Assembly (NCBI GenBank): GCA_038025085.1 | Contig: CM076151.1 | Location: 7,321,001 to 7,385,000 of the forward strand | From: Tetragonia tetragonoides | Taxonomy: Eukaryota > Streptophyta > Magnoliopsida > Caryophyllales > Aizoaceae | Direction: 5' to 3' | Length of the DNA: 64,000 nucleotides | In this document: piece by piece, positions 41,099-54,200 of the stretch | How positions within the stretch are numbered: the first letter of the stretch is position 1 | Layout: every line of letters begins with the position of its first letter | Made by a program: the position numbers and the translations under genes | Notes under the pieces: model-generated | Databases searched by the model: none | What the model was told of the DNA's origin: nothing | Seen by the model: the letters and a program-made list of their open reading frames with translations, nothing else

Positions 41099-43596
41099 TT
41101 CTACTTACAGTTACCCCTCCTAATGTTCAGAACAAGAATGAGTTCTAGCAAACGAATGTAACGCTATTAAGTAATGCCAAAAGATGCCTTGTTGTTCTGT
41201 CTTAGTCCTTAATTTCCTGCTTCACTAATGAAGTCAACGATCCATAATAAATGGTACATGACATACTTAGCAAAGACATAATCTGATGGTATATAATAAA
41301 CAAAAAGACAACTGACCAGCCAGATTTAATCTGTAGAAGAATGGTATAGGCTGGACTGGAGCTGTAGTTTCCATTCTACTGTACTCTTCCATCCCAGGTA
41401 AGAACAAAATGAGGAAGAAAAATCTAACCTTTATTAAAAAAAAATTGATAATTAATAGTTCATTTTATGGGAAAGAAAAAGAGTCGTACACCTTTAAGAG
41501 CCGACTATCAAGACATCAACCGGCTAAGCCACAAAAAACATAAGTACTAATTAATAGAGAAACCCCTACAGACAAGCCTAACAATCGAACGACATAAACT
41601 CACAAGAGCTACAATCACATAAAGTAGACGCATTGACTAATCCTACCTTACAAAATACTCCCAAACACCTTAAAACACCAAGCAAAACTGGGATAAGCTG
41701 AAAACCCATTTCCCACCAAGAAAAATCTGACCTTTTTTCCACAATTGATTTTCTTACTTATTTTTTGGGTGGGAATCTTTTTTTGTTTTTTGGGCTGTAT
41801 TGTATATATACTTCCATAGTTGATAGTTCCATCCCTCCCAGGTAAGAAAATAGAAATTGCATGATTGGGAATAACAGATAAGTAAAATGAGGGATAAAAA
41901 TCTGACCTTTTTTCACTTCAATCATCATCATCATCAGGGTTTGCTTGCAATTAAAATTGAGTGTAATGTTTGTCCAAAGATTTTTGTGTTCCGTCAATTG
42001 TGGAGACAGGAGAGTGTAGCAAAGGCAACATTAGCCGAATAAGTTGACAGCCTCAGCAAATACAAAAATGTGATACTTGCATAGAGGTTTCATCATATTT
42101 AAAGCTAATGATTTGAGTATTTTATTTATCCGGAGCATTTTTCAAGAATGGTTGTGGACCTTGCACTCAATGGCTTCTAAGAATAAAAATTAGCCCCCCA
42201 CCCCTCTTGGCCAGATGAGCTCACACAAGAGGATGAGGTGGGAGTACAAGTGTTAAGTATCCTACTCTCACAACTCGGTGGTTAGAGATTCAAATCATCG
42301 TCTCAAATGTTATAGTTTTTATATCTAATTTGAGTTAAAATAAACTAAACTATTTCATATTAAATTGAAGAGATCTAAACTGATCTCTTTCATGAACCGA
42401 ACTAAATTGAAAGCAATATATAATAGAAAAATATATGTAGCATACCTAACTAAACTGGTGAAAAATCGGATAAGTTGAAGAAAACACACTCTAAGCCAAA
42501 GTCCAAGGACACCACTTACTAATGTAAGCTAGTTAATTTGCGTGTTCCCTCTTGCTAATTCCTTACATCTTATTTGGTTACATTAAGAACATAGGAAAGG
42601 AAAAGAAAGAAAGGGAATAGAAGTGAAAGGAAAAGAAAGAAAAGGATCTTATACTTCTCACGTTTCGTTGTATAAGAAGAAAGCGAAAGGTAAATAGCAT
42701 TTTCCGTTATACTAAAAGTGAGAGTATGCGATGATTTTAGTTAACTTAATCACGAACAACTTGTTAGTGGCATGAATGTGGGATTTGACAAATCATTCCA
42801 ACAAAAAAATGTGTATTATTGAGGGAATCATAATATCATATCCACCCAAAAAAATACCACAAAAGGAGAATTATATAATTGTAAGCATTTTCCTTATCAA
42901 AAAATGATAAAATTGTAAGCCTTCATTCTGAAATATATAAATTTATATAAAACGATATCATAGTACGACAGTTATATTTTGAAAAGTGTTTCTTTATTTT
43001 GTTCTAAAAGTATCAAAATAATGTTATACTTATAATAAAAAGTGTTACTCTTGACGATTTAAAAACAGTCTCTCGCAGGAACTTATGCTACCGAAAGTTC
43101 AAACAAATATTTTAATTTCATTTATTTATTTATATAATATCCAAATGAGCAAGTGTTGTGTAAGACTGGCCAACTCACAAAAAAATAGGGTCACTTTCTA
43201 TAAATGTATGAATCACTTATTATGACCGGTGTCCCCTATTTCACTAAAAAGTAAGGCTCGTCTCACCAAAAATCACGATAAGACCGTCTCAAACCAGTTT
43301 TTGTGTATCCGAACAAGTAAACAGCACAAAAACATCCTACTTGTTATTTTTATTTTTATTTTTTGATAGGAAAAAAAATCCTACTTGTGTCTTGGAGAAA
43401 GAAAGAAAAAAAAAATTCAAAATTGAAGTGCCCCCAAGCCAAACCCAGTTGCTGAATGAAGACGCTCTGATTTCAAAATTTGTCTACTTTCTCTTTCTAC
43501 AACGTTTCCTTTTGCTACGAACAGCAAGGACCAGGCTCACCACAGTGAGGAGAGAGAAAAATAGAGAGAGAAGGATCTTGGCGACCATTTTTCTGA
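41099..43596. other. Divergent intergenic region, subtilase to SH3P2-like gene
   Basis: Shared 5' region of a minus-strand and a plus-strand gene. No gene seen. 41390-41430 and 41838-41910 share a degenerate repeat ('ccaggtaagaa...aaaatgagg.a.aaaaatctgacct'). 42590-42690 is GAAAG-rich. A dispersed repeat copy lies at 43145-43312. Confidence 0.5.
43145..43312. repeat. Dispersed ~165-bp repeat, copy 2
   Basis: Matches 4932-5094 and 50428-50596 in the order 'gagcaagt.ttgtgt ... atagggtcactttctataaatgta ... tatgaccggtg.cccctatttcact ... gaccgtct'. Ends not fixed. Confidence 0.65.
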
Positions 43597-46500
43597 ATGG
43601 AAGCAATTAGGAAACAAGCTACAAGGTTACGCGAACAAGTCGCTAAGCAACAACAGGTCAATCTCTCTCTCTCTCTCTCAGTCTTTTCTGTAATTGATTC
43701 CTTTTCGAACCCTAATTTTAGTCTTTGTGGGTATTTCATTTGTCAATTGATCAGATTATTACAATTCATCTTGATTTGTGCGATTATTTTGCATTTGCAC
43801 TGTTCAATTTATATAATTGGTGGTTAAATTTTGCTTGGATCGGGGATATAATTGATCTGTTTTTTGTTCTTTGCTCGAATTTGGGTGATTCTGCAACTGA
43901 AGACTGTCGATTGAGTGAAATGATCGACCTATCTGATTTTGCTCCCTTGTTAGGTTATTTCTGTAGGTTTAATTACGGCAATGCTAATGAAAGAGCAGGT
44001 TGAGAACTGTTGTGATTTGTCAAATGTATGAAGATGATGCTTTCTTGATGTTAAATTGGGATCAAAAGTGAAATTAGCAAAGAGATTCTTATAGATCAGA
44101 CTCAGATAAGATTATTAAAATTCAAATACTTCCGATAGCTTTCATTTCTTGGTATTGTCGGGGTCACTGTGCTGCATATTCCAAATACTGGAAGAGAATT
44201 ATAAAGGAATTTGGATAGTTTTCTTATAAATTAGGTTCTTAAGGGCACGTTTGGAGTCATATAAGTAGTATTGGTGTTTTTTTGCTCTTCAAATGGGTGA
44301 GTATTAGTTGCAAGAGGAAGTGCTTGTTGATAATCGATAACCAAATTAAAGCAAACCTAACCAAGCCTTTATCCACTAAGTGGCGTCAGCTACATGGGTC
44401 ACCTCCTAGAATTCAGCACCTAAACTTTCCAATGAAAAAGAAACCCTGAAGAAGATGAAGTAGAACATTTAGGACAGCAAACTGCTTGCCATTTCGTCAT
44501 GTATAGTTGTCACTACTTAGACTGCTTAACCAGTCTTAAGTATGCAATAGTTTTCAAAGACTTGTGTATCGTAAGTGACTTGTATCCTTACTGCAGGCTG
44601 TCCTCAAGCAATTTGGCGCAGGATACAGCTCAGACAATGTTGTCACAGATGAAGCAGAGCTTCATCAGCATCAGAAACTTGAGAAACTTTACATATCAAC
44701 ACGAGCTGCTAAGGTTGGTTGGCTGATTTCTCTGGTTTATCTTTAATTTCTTGTGATTGAGACTTCCTTAGGCTTTACAACAACATTCTGCATGTTTTAG
44801 CATTTTCAAAGAGATATTGTTCGTGGAGTTGAAGGTTACATTGTTACCGGATCGAAGCAAGTTGAAATTGGTAACTGTCACATATCTAATATTGGGTTTG
44901 ATCAAGTAGTTGGCTTTTATGTTTGCTGACCGAGCAATTCTCTTTTAGGAACAAAATTGTCAGAAGATAGCGGAAAGTATGGTGGGGAAAATACATGCAC
45001 TAGTGGCAACACGCTATCGAAGGCAGCCCTAAGCTTTTCTAGAGCCCGTGCACATATGGAGAAGGAAAGGGGAAATTTATTGAAAGCTCTGGGCACACAG
45101 GTCTGGTAACAATTAATGACCATTTGTTTCTCTTTTTTCTAATGATTTTGTATCATTGGACCCTTGGTGCTATCTGTCATGAACTTTTTCTCCTGCTCAT
45201 AAAGCTGCTCTTGTAGATTTGTACTGTATAAAACTAGATTTCTAACATTGTGCTTTATGACCTTATTTATAATACTTTTGTGATTGCTTTAATTACCAGG
45301 TAGCAGAACCCTTACGAGCAATGGTCATGGGAGCTCCCTTGGAGGATGCTCGGCATCTTGCTCAACGCTATGACAGGATGCGACAAGAGGCAGAAGCTCA
45401 GGTATTTACTAACATCGGACTATTAATTTTGATCTAGATCATGAAAGATTTTATTGCCTTAATTGAAGTTTGAACTGTCCACGCGTAGCTTGTAATTTCA
45501 TTTCATCTGGATTTGAACCTAGACAGGCAATTGAAGTTTCCAAGCGCCAGGCAAAAGTTAGGGAAACACAAGGAAATCCGGATATTGTTATGAAACTAGA
45601 AGCTGCAGAATCAAAGCTTCAAGACCTAAAGTCAAACATGGGGATATTGGGAAAGGAAGCTGGAGCTGCTATGGCTGCTGTTGAAGCCCAACAGCAGAGG
45701 TTAACACTTCAGCGGCTCATTGCCATGGTGATGCTCCTTCTAATTCTGATTGGACTTGAATTATACACTATTGGTTCTAAGGCTAAACTTGTGGTTTATT
45801 TGTTCTTCCCTCAACACAAAAGGTGGAAGCAGAACGTGCCTACCATCAAAGAGCACTCCAGATACTTGAGCAGCTTGAAGGCGAGGTATCCTTGTGTTTC
45901 TTTCTTCACCTTAATTTCTTGTTCCATTGGTAAAGCAATTGAGCCTTTCATGTCGTCATGGTGAATCATATTTTGTTATGATCTCTAGATGGTATCAGAG
46001 CGACAACGAATAGAAGCTGCTCCCAGCCCAACTATTGAGAACAATGTACCACCACCTCCAGCATATGAGGAAGCTAATGGCGTGTTTGCGTCCCAGAATC
46101 AGAATGGTGCAACAGACAGCATGGGTTACTTCCTAGGAGAGGTTAGTGACTGGGAGTCCCTTCTGCTGCATTATTCCTGTTCAATAGTCTATTTAACTAT
46201 TATGTCATATCAGCTTTGCCAGACAAGAGGCATGGGGTGGGGTTAAAAGGACTTCAAGGAAATGTTAGAGTTGGAATTGTCTTGACTGTCGTAAGGCTTT
46301 CTATGAACATTGAATATGCACATTATATATGACTTGAATGCCTCTGCCTAAGGTGGGGTGGGCCGTGGGGGTCACAGGTCACTTACACAGCCTTAGCCCT
46401 TTCATGTTAGGTCCAATGATCACTAAGGCATTGGTGGTCTACTAAACTACTACTACTTCACAACATTTAAGAACCAGAGGACAGTGATCCTGAGTGGGTA

Positions 46501-48217
46501 GCTCAGCTGGTTAGACCTCTGAGTTTTGTCCCAGAGATCCCAGGTTTGAGCCTCCTCAAGGCCACTGGTGGTTTTCCTAGTCGTGAACTTCAGGGCCCAT
46601 GGGATTAGTTAGGCAGAAGCCCGGATACCCATGTTAAATGAAAAAGAAAAAACATAAAAGGGAGAGGACAGTTTGACTTGGTCCATAGTTTTGCAAAGTT
46701 GATCAATTGCGCAATAATGGAAGATAGGATATTCATGAACATTTCCTGTATTCAACTCATTGTCAGCTCAAATTTTGAAAATGTTAGTGACACGACTCAG
46801 CCGCATGCACCAGGTTGCCCCTCTAGAAACATGTTTACTCCAATATTCTCTGGATTTTTCTTGTGCCTAAAATGTCATTATGTGATTATGGTGAGCTTCG
46901 TACAAGACTTGCGTTAATTCTGATTGGGCAGTTTTGCGGGGAACGAAAAGATCACCCTTTTGTTTGGCTCGAGTCCCTTGTAGGCCTGCTAGTTACAGTA
47001 ATCTTATTTCATTTCCTCTTTTATTCCTTGGGAGAAATGCCTTTCTGCTTCGACAAAATGTGTTTCAACTTGCATTAACTGATAGAAGAGAGTGCAAAAT
47101 GGAGGATTCTTGACGAAATATTTTCCCACGTTGTTGCAGGTTATGTGCCCATATCAAGCTGAAGCTGATACTGAGCTCAATTTATCAATGGGTGACTATA
47201 TCGTTGTCCGAAAGGTTACATCTCTCTCTTGAACTTTTCACCTCTTTCTGTAATTGTGCTCTGCTGGTATATACTGTATTATGATGTTCATAACCTTAAA
47301 GTGAAAGGCTCAATTACATATCTGTTACTGAGCCTGTCAAGATCTCTTGCACATGAATATGCACGTAAACGCACCTCTCTTTTTTTATTGCCTCTCACCA
47401 TATGATTACTAGCAGTTCCTTTTCTTACTGAACCTGACTTTTGAGTACTCTTATTTCCTGTAATGAGTTCAATACCTGTAATGTTTCAGCTATGGAACAT
47501 TACAGCCCACGCGCCACTTTTTACTCAATCCTTTGCATTCAGCCCTTTAATGATAGTGCAGATGGGGGTAGCTATTAATTGTTTGTTCAACATCCCTGTA
47601 GTTGCTGAGGTTTTGTTCCAAAGGTCCCAGGTTTGAGTCTACTCAGGGCCACTTGAGGTTTTCCTGGTCGTTGACTCAAGGTCAAGGGCCCATGGGATTA
47701 GTCCGGCAAAAGTGCAAAACCCAGATACCCATTTTATCTATAAAAAAGGAGTTGCTTAGGTTTATATGACACATAGGTTTATGTGATTTCTAGTCTGTTG
47801 AAGCTTTAAGTCTGAGGACAGCTTCTAATTGGCAGGGGTTTTTTTTTTTCTTTTCGAGATATATGGGGGAATCCAGCCATTAGTTGTAGCAATTATCTAA
47901 GAAACAAAAAAAGTCATTTGTTGTAGCATAATTAGTTAAATACACATTTTCTCAGCTGCAGAAGATTCCCATGTAGATAATGTACAGTTATTGAGAACTC
48001 AATTTGAACTACTTATTTAATAATGTTGCGTGTTTGAGCTTTGCTAAATTTCTTTTTATTGAGGAAGTAACGGCGTATGTTATATCTCTGCTGCTGACAG
48101 ATATCCAACAATGGCTGGGCTGAAGGTGAATGCAAAGGCAAAGCCGGTTGGTTCCCATACGGATACATTGAGAGACGAGATCGTGTTTTAGCGAGCAAGA
48201 TTGCGGAAGTCTTCTAA
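43597..48217 (+). CDS. SH3 domain-containing protein, SH3P2-like (BAR + SH3), 10 exons
   Basis: Relatives (Arabidopsis SH3P1-3) bind curved, PI3P-rich membranes and act in clathrin vesicle traffic, cell-plate formation and autophagosome formation. Exons: 43597-43656, 44597-44713, 44801-44870, 44949-45100, 45300-45401, 45527-45727, 45823-45885, 45989-46141, 47140-47214, 48101-48217. All GT..AG and in phase, 369 aa, equal to the family. Seen: MEAIRKQATRLREQVAKQQQ start; helical BAR-like region with LYISTRAAKHFQRDIVRGVEGYIVTGSKQVEIG and EAQQQRLTLQRLIAMVEAERAYHQRALQIL; Pro-rich linker VPPPPAYEEANGVF; SH3 domain (about 307-358) with ELNLSMGDYIVV, GWAEGE and GWFPYGYIE. The C-terminus VLASKIAEVF is the family ending. 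Introns 8 and 9 hold SINEs. Confidence 0.96.
44345..44402 (+). repeat. Remnant of a retroposon 3' end in SH3P2-like intron 1
   Basis: 'aaccaagcctttatccactaagtggcgtcagctacatggg' resembles the frequent plant motif 'ccaagccttatcccactaagtggggtcggctacatgg' of RTE/SINE 3' ends. Short; boundaries unknown. Confidence 0.4.
46486..46662 (+). mobile_element. tRNA-derived SINE in SH3P2-like intron 8
   Basis: Flanked by AGAGGACAGT on both sides (46476-46485, 46663-46672). A box GGGTAGCTCAGCTGGTTAGA, B box AGGTTTGAGCC, body with 'gggcccatgggattagt', A-rich tail. Same family as 47607-47749, 55684-55775 and 58566-58730. Confidence 0.85.
47607..47749 (+). mobile_element. 5'-truncated SINE in SH3P2-like intron 9
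   Basis: Same family as 46486-46662 but lacks the A box. It keeps the B box region 'cccaggtttgagtct' and 'gggcccatgggattagt'. AGTTGCT stands on both sides (47600-47606, 47750-47756). Confidence 0.75.
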
Positions 48218-48433
48218 GGTCCACATCTGGATCGACTTGAACTAAAAGACCTTTTGTTTGTAAAATTACAAGTTTACAACTTTCAAGGATCGCCCGAGGT
48301 AGGGCGGCAATGTTCTTTGATATACAGAGTCCAACAATTGCCTTAGGTTACTTTAGTGTATGATATGTCATTTTTTGTCTTGTCTTCAGTTTCTTGTACC
48401 CCCATTTATTTTTTGGCCTATTTTCTTCGGTTC

Positions 48434-48473
<40 letters not shown>

Positions 48474-49422
48474 GGGAAGGGAAGGGGGAATAGATTGAAG
48501 AATGTCATGTAAGTGTGACTGATACTACTAAAATATTCACATTCTATCTTTATTTCCTGTATTGGCTCATTGTCCTTGCGAAGTTGTTAGTAAACAAATT
48601 ATTGATATATCTGCCATTTTACTGTTGTTCAAACTTGAACTTTCGAGTTACACCAAAACTTGAGCTTTCGAGACCCTTTTTGTCAAAAATTAAAAATAGT
48701 AACGGAGTCTTCCTATTTGAGAGAAATGAGACTAGATCCCGTATTTTTGCTGGGGGCAAGTGGGGATACACCTCTGCGCTACGGCTCTACCTAAGCAGAT
48801 ATTCTCTTGATTTATTAGGCAAAAAATGTTTCCTCAAAAGCAATGTTGTCTAGCAACAGAATAAAGCATTATGGCCAGGCATCTGTGTTGATGAGTTTTG
48901 GAATATAATATCTTAGTCTTGATCGTTTGTCACCAATCCTGGGAAATGAGATGCTTGACATAGTCAGGTTGTTAATAGCCGTTGCATCATCATATATACA
49001 GTTAACATCAAGCACTGATTCATGCATATTCCATTGACTGTTCGCGTTCACTGAAAAGCAATGGTGACAAACTGACAATAGCACATAATTAGTGCCTTGC
49101 ATGAGTTGGCATCTAATGATACGTTGTTATGTACTAACACATTTTGACCAGCAATGGTAAATACTGCCACCATTACTTTCTGTTTTCTTGATTGATCAAA
49201 TGAGGATCAAATTAGGCTCTTTTTAAGCTTAATCTAGTGATTAACAAGACAAAAGTGTTTCTTTTTTCCATCGTCAAGAAAAAAAAGTGTCTTAGATATA
49301 ACTTTTGGCCCAAAAATTTCAAGTCAGTAGCGCAACTCCGCATGATTAGAATTCAAGGGGGGAGGGAAATATAATCTCTTTCCGTTATGTTTTTGAATAG
49401 GAATATTCATTTATATTCATAA
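48218..49422. other. SH3P2-like 3' UTR and intergenic DNA
   Basis: The 3' UTR follows the stop; a 34-base T tract lies at about 48436-48469. A 112-codon ORF at 48515-48853 shows no recognisable domain and is not called. Nothing else seen. Confidence 0.5.
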
Positions 49423-50400
49423 CTAGGTGTATGTCCCATGCGATGCACGGGCTTGTATTTTATCATTAGAACATATGTTTTGAATGCTATCAAGAAAATA
49501 GGTTAATGATTTATCAATACTATATATGATAAATAATATAGAGTTACCCGTACAAAAAAAAAGTTGTGATATGTGCAAGGTAAAGTTGCTTATGTGACAC
49601 GCAATAGCAATTGTTTGGATTTAAATGGATAAGTTAATTTTATATATTTTCATTCTCTAAAATATTATTCTAAAAAATAGTTAAATGATAGATTCACAAT
49701 TACCATCTTGATATACTCTATCAACCGATATATTTATATATTCGTGTGCTTAAGTCGTCCATAAATATATCTACCTAGCTTATTAATAGCCTATATACTA
49801 CTATTGGTTCTTATCTCTCTTTGGTTTATACTTTTTTTTATGTAAATTACTTACGTGTCATGTAATGTGTTATGACATGGCAGCGGTTGTTTTAATTCAC
49901 GTAGATAAATTAATTTCTTATTTTTTATATTTAAAAAGAATTTACCGAAGAAAATAGTGTTTAAACCTACCTTATTCACATTTTTTTACCAATTTACCAT
50001 ATTGCTCCATCTCCATGAATCATGTATATTTATTGGGGTATAGAATCACTTTGAAGATTGAGATGCATAGTACGTGAATTTAAGTTTAAAGTTTTTATGT
50101 ATTTATTACTTGTGACTATTTTCCCTTATTAAATTCGTTATATCTAGTTTTCAGTATATTTTAGTTTAAGTTTAATAGTGTTCATGTATCCTAATTTAAA
50201 TAGATAACATGGTTCATGTATCCTCATTAATTGGTTAATCACATTGAATTTAAAAGCATTATTAATGAAGCATTTAAAGTGAAAAAAATGTTGTAATTAA
50301 TTCTTTGACCCAAATGACGTGCATCCGATGTGGCGCTTATCTGGATGCCACGTGTCGATGCAGCAGTGTGTATGATCCAACTTTATATATATATATTAGA
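49423..50400 (-). mobile_element. Small non-autonomous Helitron, 978 bp
   Basis: On the minus strand the 5' terminus is A|TCTAATATATATATATAAAG at 50400 and the 3' terminus ...ACACCTAG|T at 49423, an insertion between A and T without duplication. The 3' end has the canonical hairpin CCCGTGC-ATC-GCATGGG (7-bp stem with one G-T pair) 12 nt before CTAG. The subterminal 5' region has 'gccacgtgtc'-type motifs often seen in plant Helitrons. No coding capacity. Confidence 0.88.
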
Positions 50401-50427
50401 TTAGATTAGATGTAACATTTAGTCCTA

Positions 50428-50596
50428 CCGGCTACAGCAAGTTTATGTGAGATCAACTCACATAAATATGGGATCATTGTTTAGAAATGTAAGGGTCACT
50501 TATGGTGAGTGGTGAGCCGGTGACCCTTGTTTCATTAAAAAGTCACCCCCGTCTCACCAAAAGTTGCAAAATGACCGTCTTATAGAAATTTTTATG
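50428..50596. repeat. Dispersed ~165-bp repeat, copy 3, with 9-bp flanking duplication
   Basis: Flanked by TTAGTCCTA (50419-50427 and 50597-50605), which delimits the element. It shares with the two other copies 'gtttagaaatgtaagggtcact', 'tgagccggtgacccttgtttcatt' and 'gaccgtctta'. No clear inverted termini. Confidence 0.7.
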
Positions 50597-50605
50597 TTAG
50601 TCCTA

Positions 50606-51289
50606 AAGTAACATTTTTTATTCAAAATGTAACGGTGATCTCACGGTAAGACTGTCTCATATGAGTTTTATTATTGCTCCCACCAAATAAATGTAATCCC
50701 TCCCCCAGCGCAACTTCTATATTTTCAGATCGCCAAATCACATTAGAAACTCCAGAAACATTCCGATTTCAGTATTTCACCCTGCCAAGTACCAACATCT
50801 GAGGAGACCCTCTCAATCAAAGGGTGAAAAATCTGGCAAGAATCTCTTTCACTTGCAAACCTTTAAAAAAATAATTAAAATATATAATGAACAAGTATTC
50901 GATAAAAATATTTCATGTTCCATTTTTTTCGTTTAGGTTTTGATCTCCAACAGCCATCACTTCAAAGTTCAAACTTCAAACTGCAATCAGAGCCTTCAGA
51001 GGGTATCGAAAAATTCAGCAAATCTAGGACCCTTCACTTGGTGCAATATCAGAAAGCATCCTGAAATAGAAGGGACAACGCATACCATTGCATGATGACT
51101 CATACGCTACAGCAGGAGCACGCACAAGACTAGAATGTAACCACTCTCTTTACATATCATACCACATATTAGCCCTTAACTGCAATAAGCAACAACTACA
51201 AATGTCAGAAAGAAGTTAGCAAGCTGCAAAATCTTCATGAAATGCAAATCAGGCTTCTGTCAGACCTACCGTACATAAAATTTATTTCG
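50606..51289. other. 3' flank of the squalene synthase gene
   Basis: Includes the probable 3' UTR of the minus-strand gene just below 51290. No gene or repeat recognised. Confidence 0.5.
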
Positions 51290-54200
51290 TCATTTGGTAG
51301 ATAGACGAGACAACAAGATAGCCAATATAATGAAGACCACAATCATCTGCATCAAAAACATTTTAGTCAGCACATTTTTTTAACCATCACACTTTGGGAG
51401 AAATTTTCTCATAATTTCTCACCACAGCTGGACTGTATGCTGGCTTGCTTCTCAATAAGTATAATTTCCTGGAAAAGGAAAAAATTCGTCATCAGCCAGG
51501 ACAAATGAAACGTATTTGTGTTGAGGAATTAGGAACTTCAATATACCTTTTGCTCAGAGTTCCGGAGTCCCTACAGATCTTTTGGATTGCCTCGATCCTA
51601 TTCAGCATTTTTGTGGCATTAGGATCCTTCTTCTCGACCTATTGCAGGCATATGCAGCAAGTACATTATGTAGTGAAATGAAAAGGCACAGAGACACAAG
51701 GGTTTCACAAATTTTGATTAGAAGAATGCTAGGATGGATTGCTTGCTTCTATGAGTCATTTACCTTTGGTTTCAGCATACAAGCAAAGTCAAAGAAGGCA
51801 CCATAAACGTCAGGCATCGTATTCGTCTGGTCAATTATTATCGCAGTGAGACCTGAAATTGAAACAAAAATTTTCAAAATCTTTCCAGCACTTGGAAAAG
51901 AGTCGCTATAACAAAACTGAGAGGTAGCAATAATGAAAACAGTACCCAATAAACAAATACCAAATGCAGTGCAAGAAGACAATGTTCATCAGGACCAATA
52001 CTGATTACTATATAGACATCCTGGTTTCATTGCACAGACAGCCTGCCTAGAGAAAAGAGACATCCAAGCAAAAATAGATGCCTAATCCACCAGAAACTTC
52101 CGTTTTTAAAATTTCACCACCATCACTTGCAACATGATTATTCAGAAGATACTAAGCGCACATGTCACATTGCCGTTGTCACGTTAGCAACCTCCACATA
52201 ACGAGTATCCAATCTGAGAATATAAAGTACACATGGAATAACTCGTTATTCCCATCTAGTGTTAACGATCAACTTTAAATGCTCTTCAAATAGTCAGCTC
52301 TTTCCTGAACAACCAACAATCAGTTCAAAGTAGCTACAGAGAAGCATATTTTGCTCAGAAGTCCCAAGATTGTAATGCAGACACAATTTTGTTTTACATC
52401 TTTTGTTGTCATTCATTTTCATTTGTGGCACATGCACCAAAGTAGGAGTTTAGACACATTTCAGAAAGAACAAAAGGCAAGGTTCAAGAACTTATTGACA
52501 CGCCTAGTACCAGAAGTAATCAAAGCAAAGATTACTGCTACCATCAGAACAAATGAAATCTTCACATGATGCCATCACTGTGATGACAACATAGCACAAG
52601 GCAAGCTCCCCAAATGAAGCTTCACCCGACTCAGATGACAGCATAGCACAAGGCAAATCCACCAAGTTCTCTAGAAGTATACATGGAATTGAACCCTACA
52701 GCAGGTATAACTTACCACGTCTCATCTTCACCACCCCTCTAAAGACTTGAATGTTGTTGTAGCATAAAGCCAATGTTCCAATGGACATGATCTGGAACGA
52801 GAACAAAAATAAAGACAGATAAGATGCTAAGAAATAACTATATCATAGTGTCACAGACTTGGCTTCCAACGAAATATCATGATGGCTGGGATGTGGAAGT
52901 TCTAGAGATATATGTAGAAGAAAACCCTTAACTATTAAAGTAGACATATTTGTAAGATAAATCTCAAAACTCATATTGCCCACAATTTAGAGATTAAATC
53001 TCGACAAAAATATAGGGGGTGGAAAGCTTTAAACTTATAATAGGCATCATTCCTCATTTTTAGAGCAGTGGACATACCCACACTTGTCTTAGCAACTGGT
53101 GTTCTTTGTCAGGCGAGCAGCGAGACGGTTTTACACTTGTTCTATACACGTGATTTTGCTCGTTGTATTAGGGGGAGGTTATTTGGTTTTCTGGGAGATA
53201 TGGATTTGTCCTTTTAGTGTGGAGGAGTTCTTCCAGGTGTGATTTCTGGAGTTTGAGAGAGGAATAGAGGATATTACTTTGGCGTGATGCAGGTTTTGCT
53301 ATTAATTGGTGCCAATTGTAAGAAAGGAATGCCCGGATCTTTAATGGCGTGACCATATCAGTTGATTTGGTGTGCGATAGGGTTACTTATCTAGCGTCGT
53401 TATGGGCTAAAGCTACAGCTACAGGGGCATCTAGGATTTATTGTAATACTCACATCAAGCATAACTAAGCTAATCTGTAATTAGTCTCTTCTTGTAGGAC
53501 AGCTTGTCCTCCTTTGCTGTATTTTTTGACACTTCATTAATACAGACATTCTCTTTATTTAAAAAGACAAAAGGCCATACAATACCGAGTTCCCATTCTC
53601 ATCACTTGCTAGCTGCTCCGTTAATTAATCCTTTAATTTCTTTCTGACCTCCCTTTGCCAAACACTTAACTGAAGACCTTCTAAAATTGCTGCTAGAGTC
53701 AATGCTGCCTGGTTCTGATGGCAACAGGACTATGAGCCAAGGCACACAAGATTGACTAGGTGATCACACTCGACAGTGATACTAAGCGTTAGTTAACCGA
53801 TGATTCTAAAGTGATTGCCACTACGTGGTAATATTATTATAAACTAATCTAGGCTATAGATTATAAGAGAGGCTATCTAAACCATACATTTAAAGAACTC
53901 AGAGATGAACATTAAATTAATTTTAAAATACAAAGCAGATAACTAATAGAAAAACTTGAATTCTAAATTTCTAATCTTTGATTCGGATTGTATTTGTCTC
54001 GTAGGCATATTGTTCTGTGTAGCCATTAAACTATTTTTGAGCCATTTATAGCAAAAGATCTGATTGATTACGAGGTACTCCATGATGGTGGTCTAATGAT
54101 GATTAAGTCAAATTATATTGAAAGTTTTGAAGAAACAACTAGAAAATTTAATATTTATGTAAATGAAAGGGATGATATCTTTTGGCGGTTGATTCCCATA

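Noticed and set aside
41758..41997. 79-codon minus-strand ORF between subtilase and SH3P2-like genes
   Set aside because: No recognisable domain and AT-rich composition like the surrounding DNA.
48515..48853. 112-codon plus-strand ORF
   Set aside because: Low-complexity hydrophobic start, no domain recognised, no splice or promoter context; likely chance.
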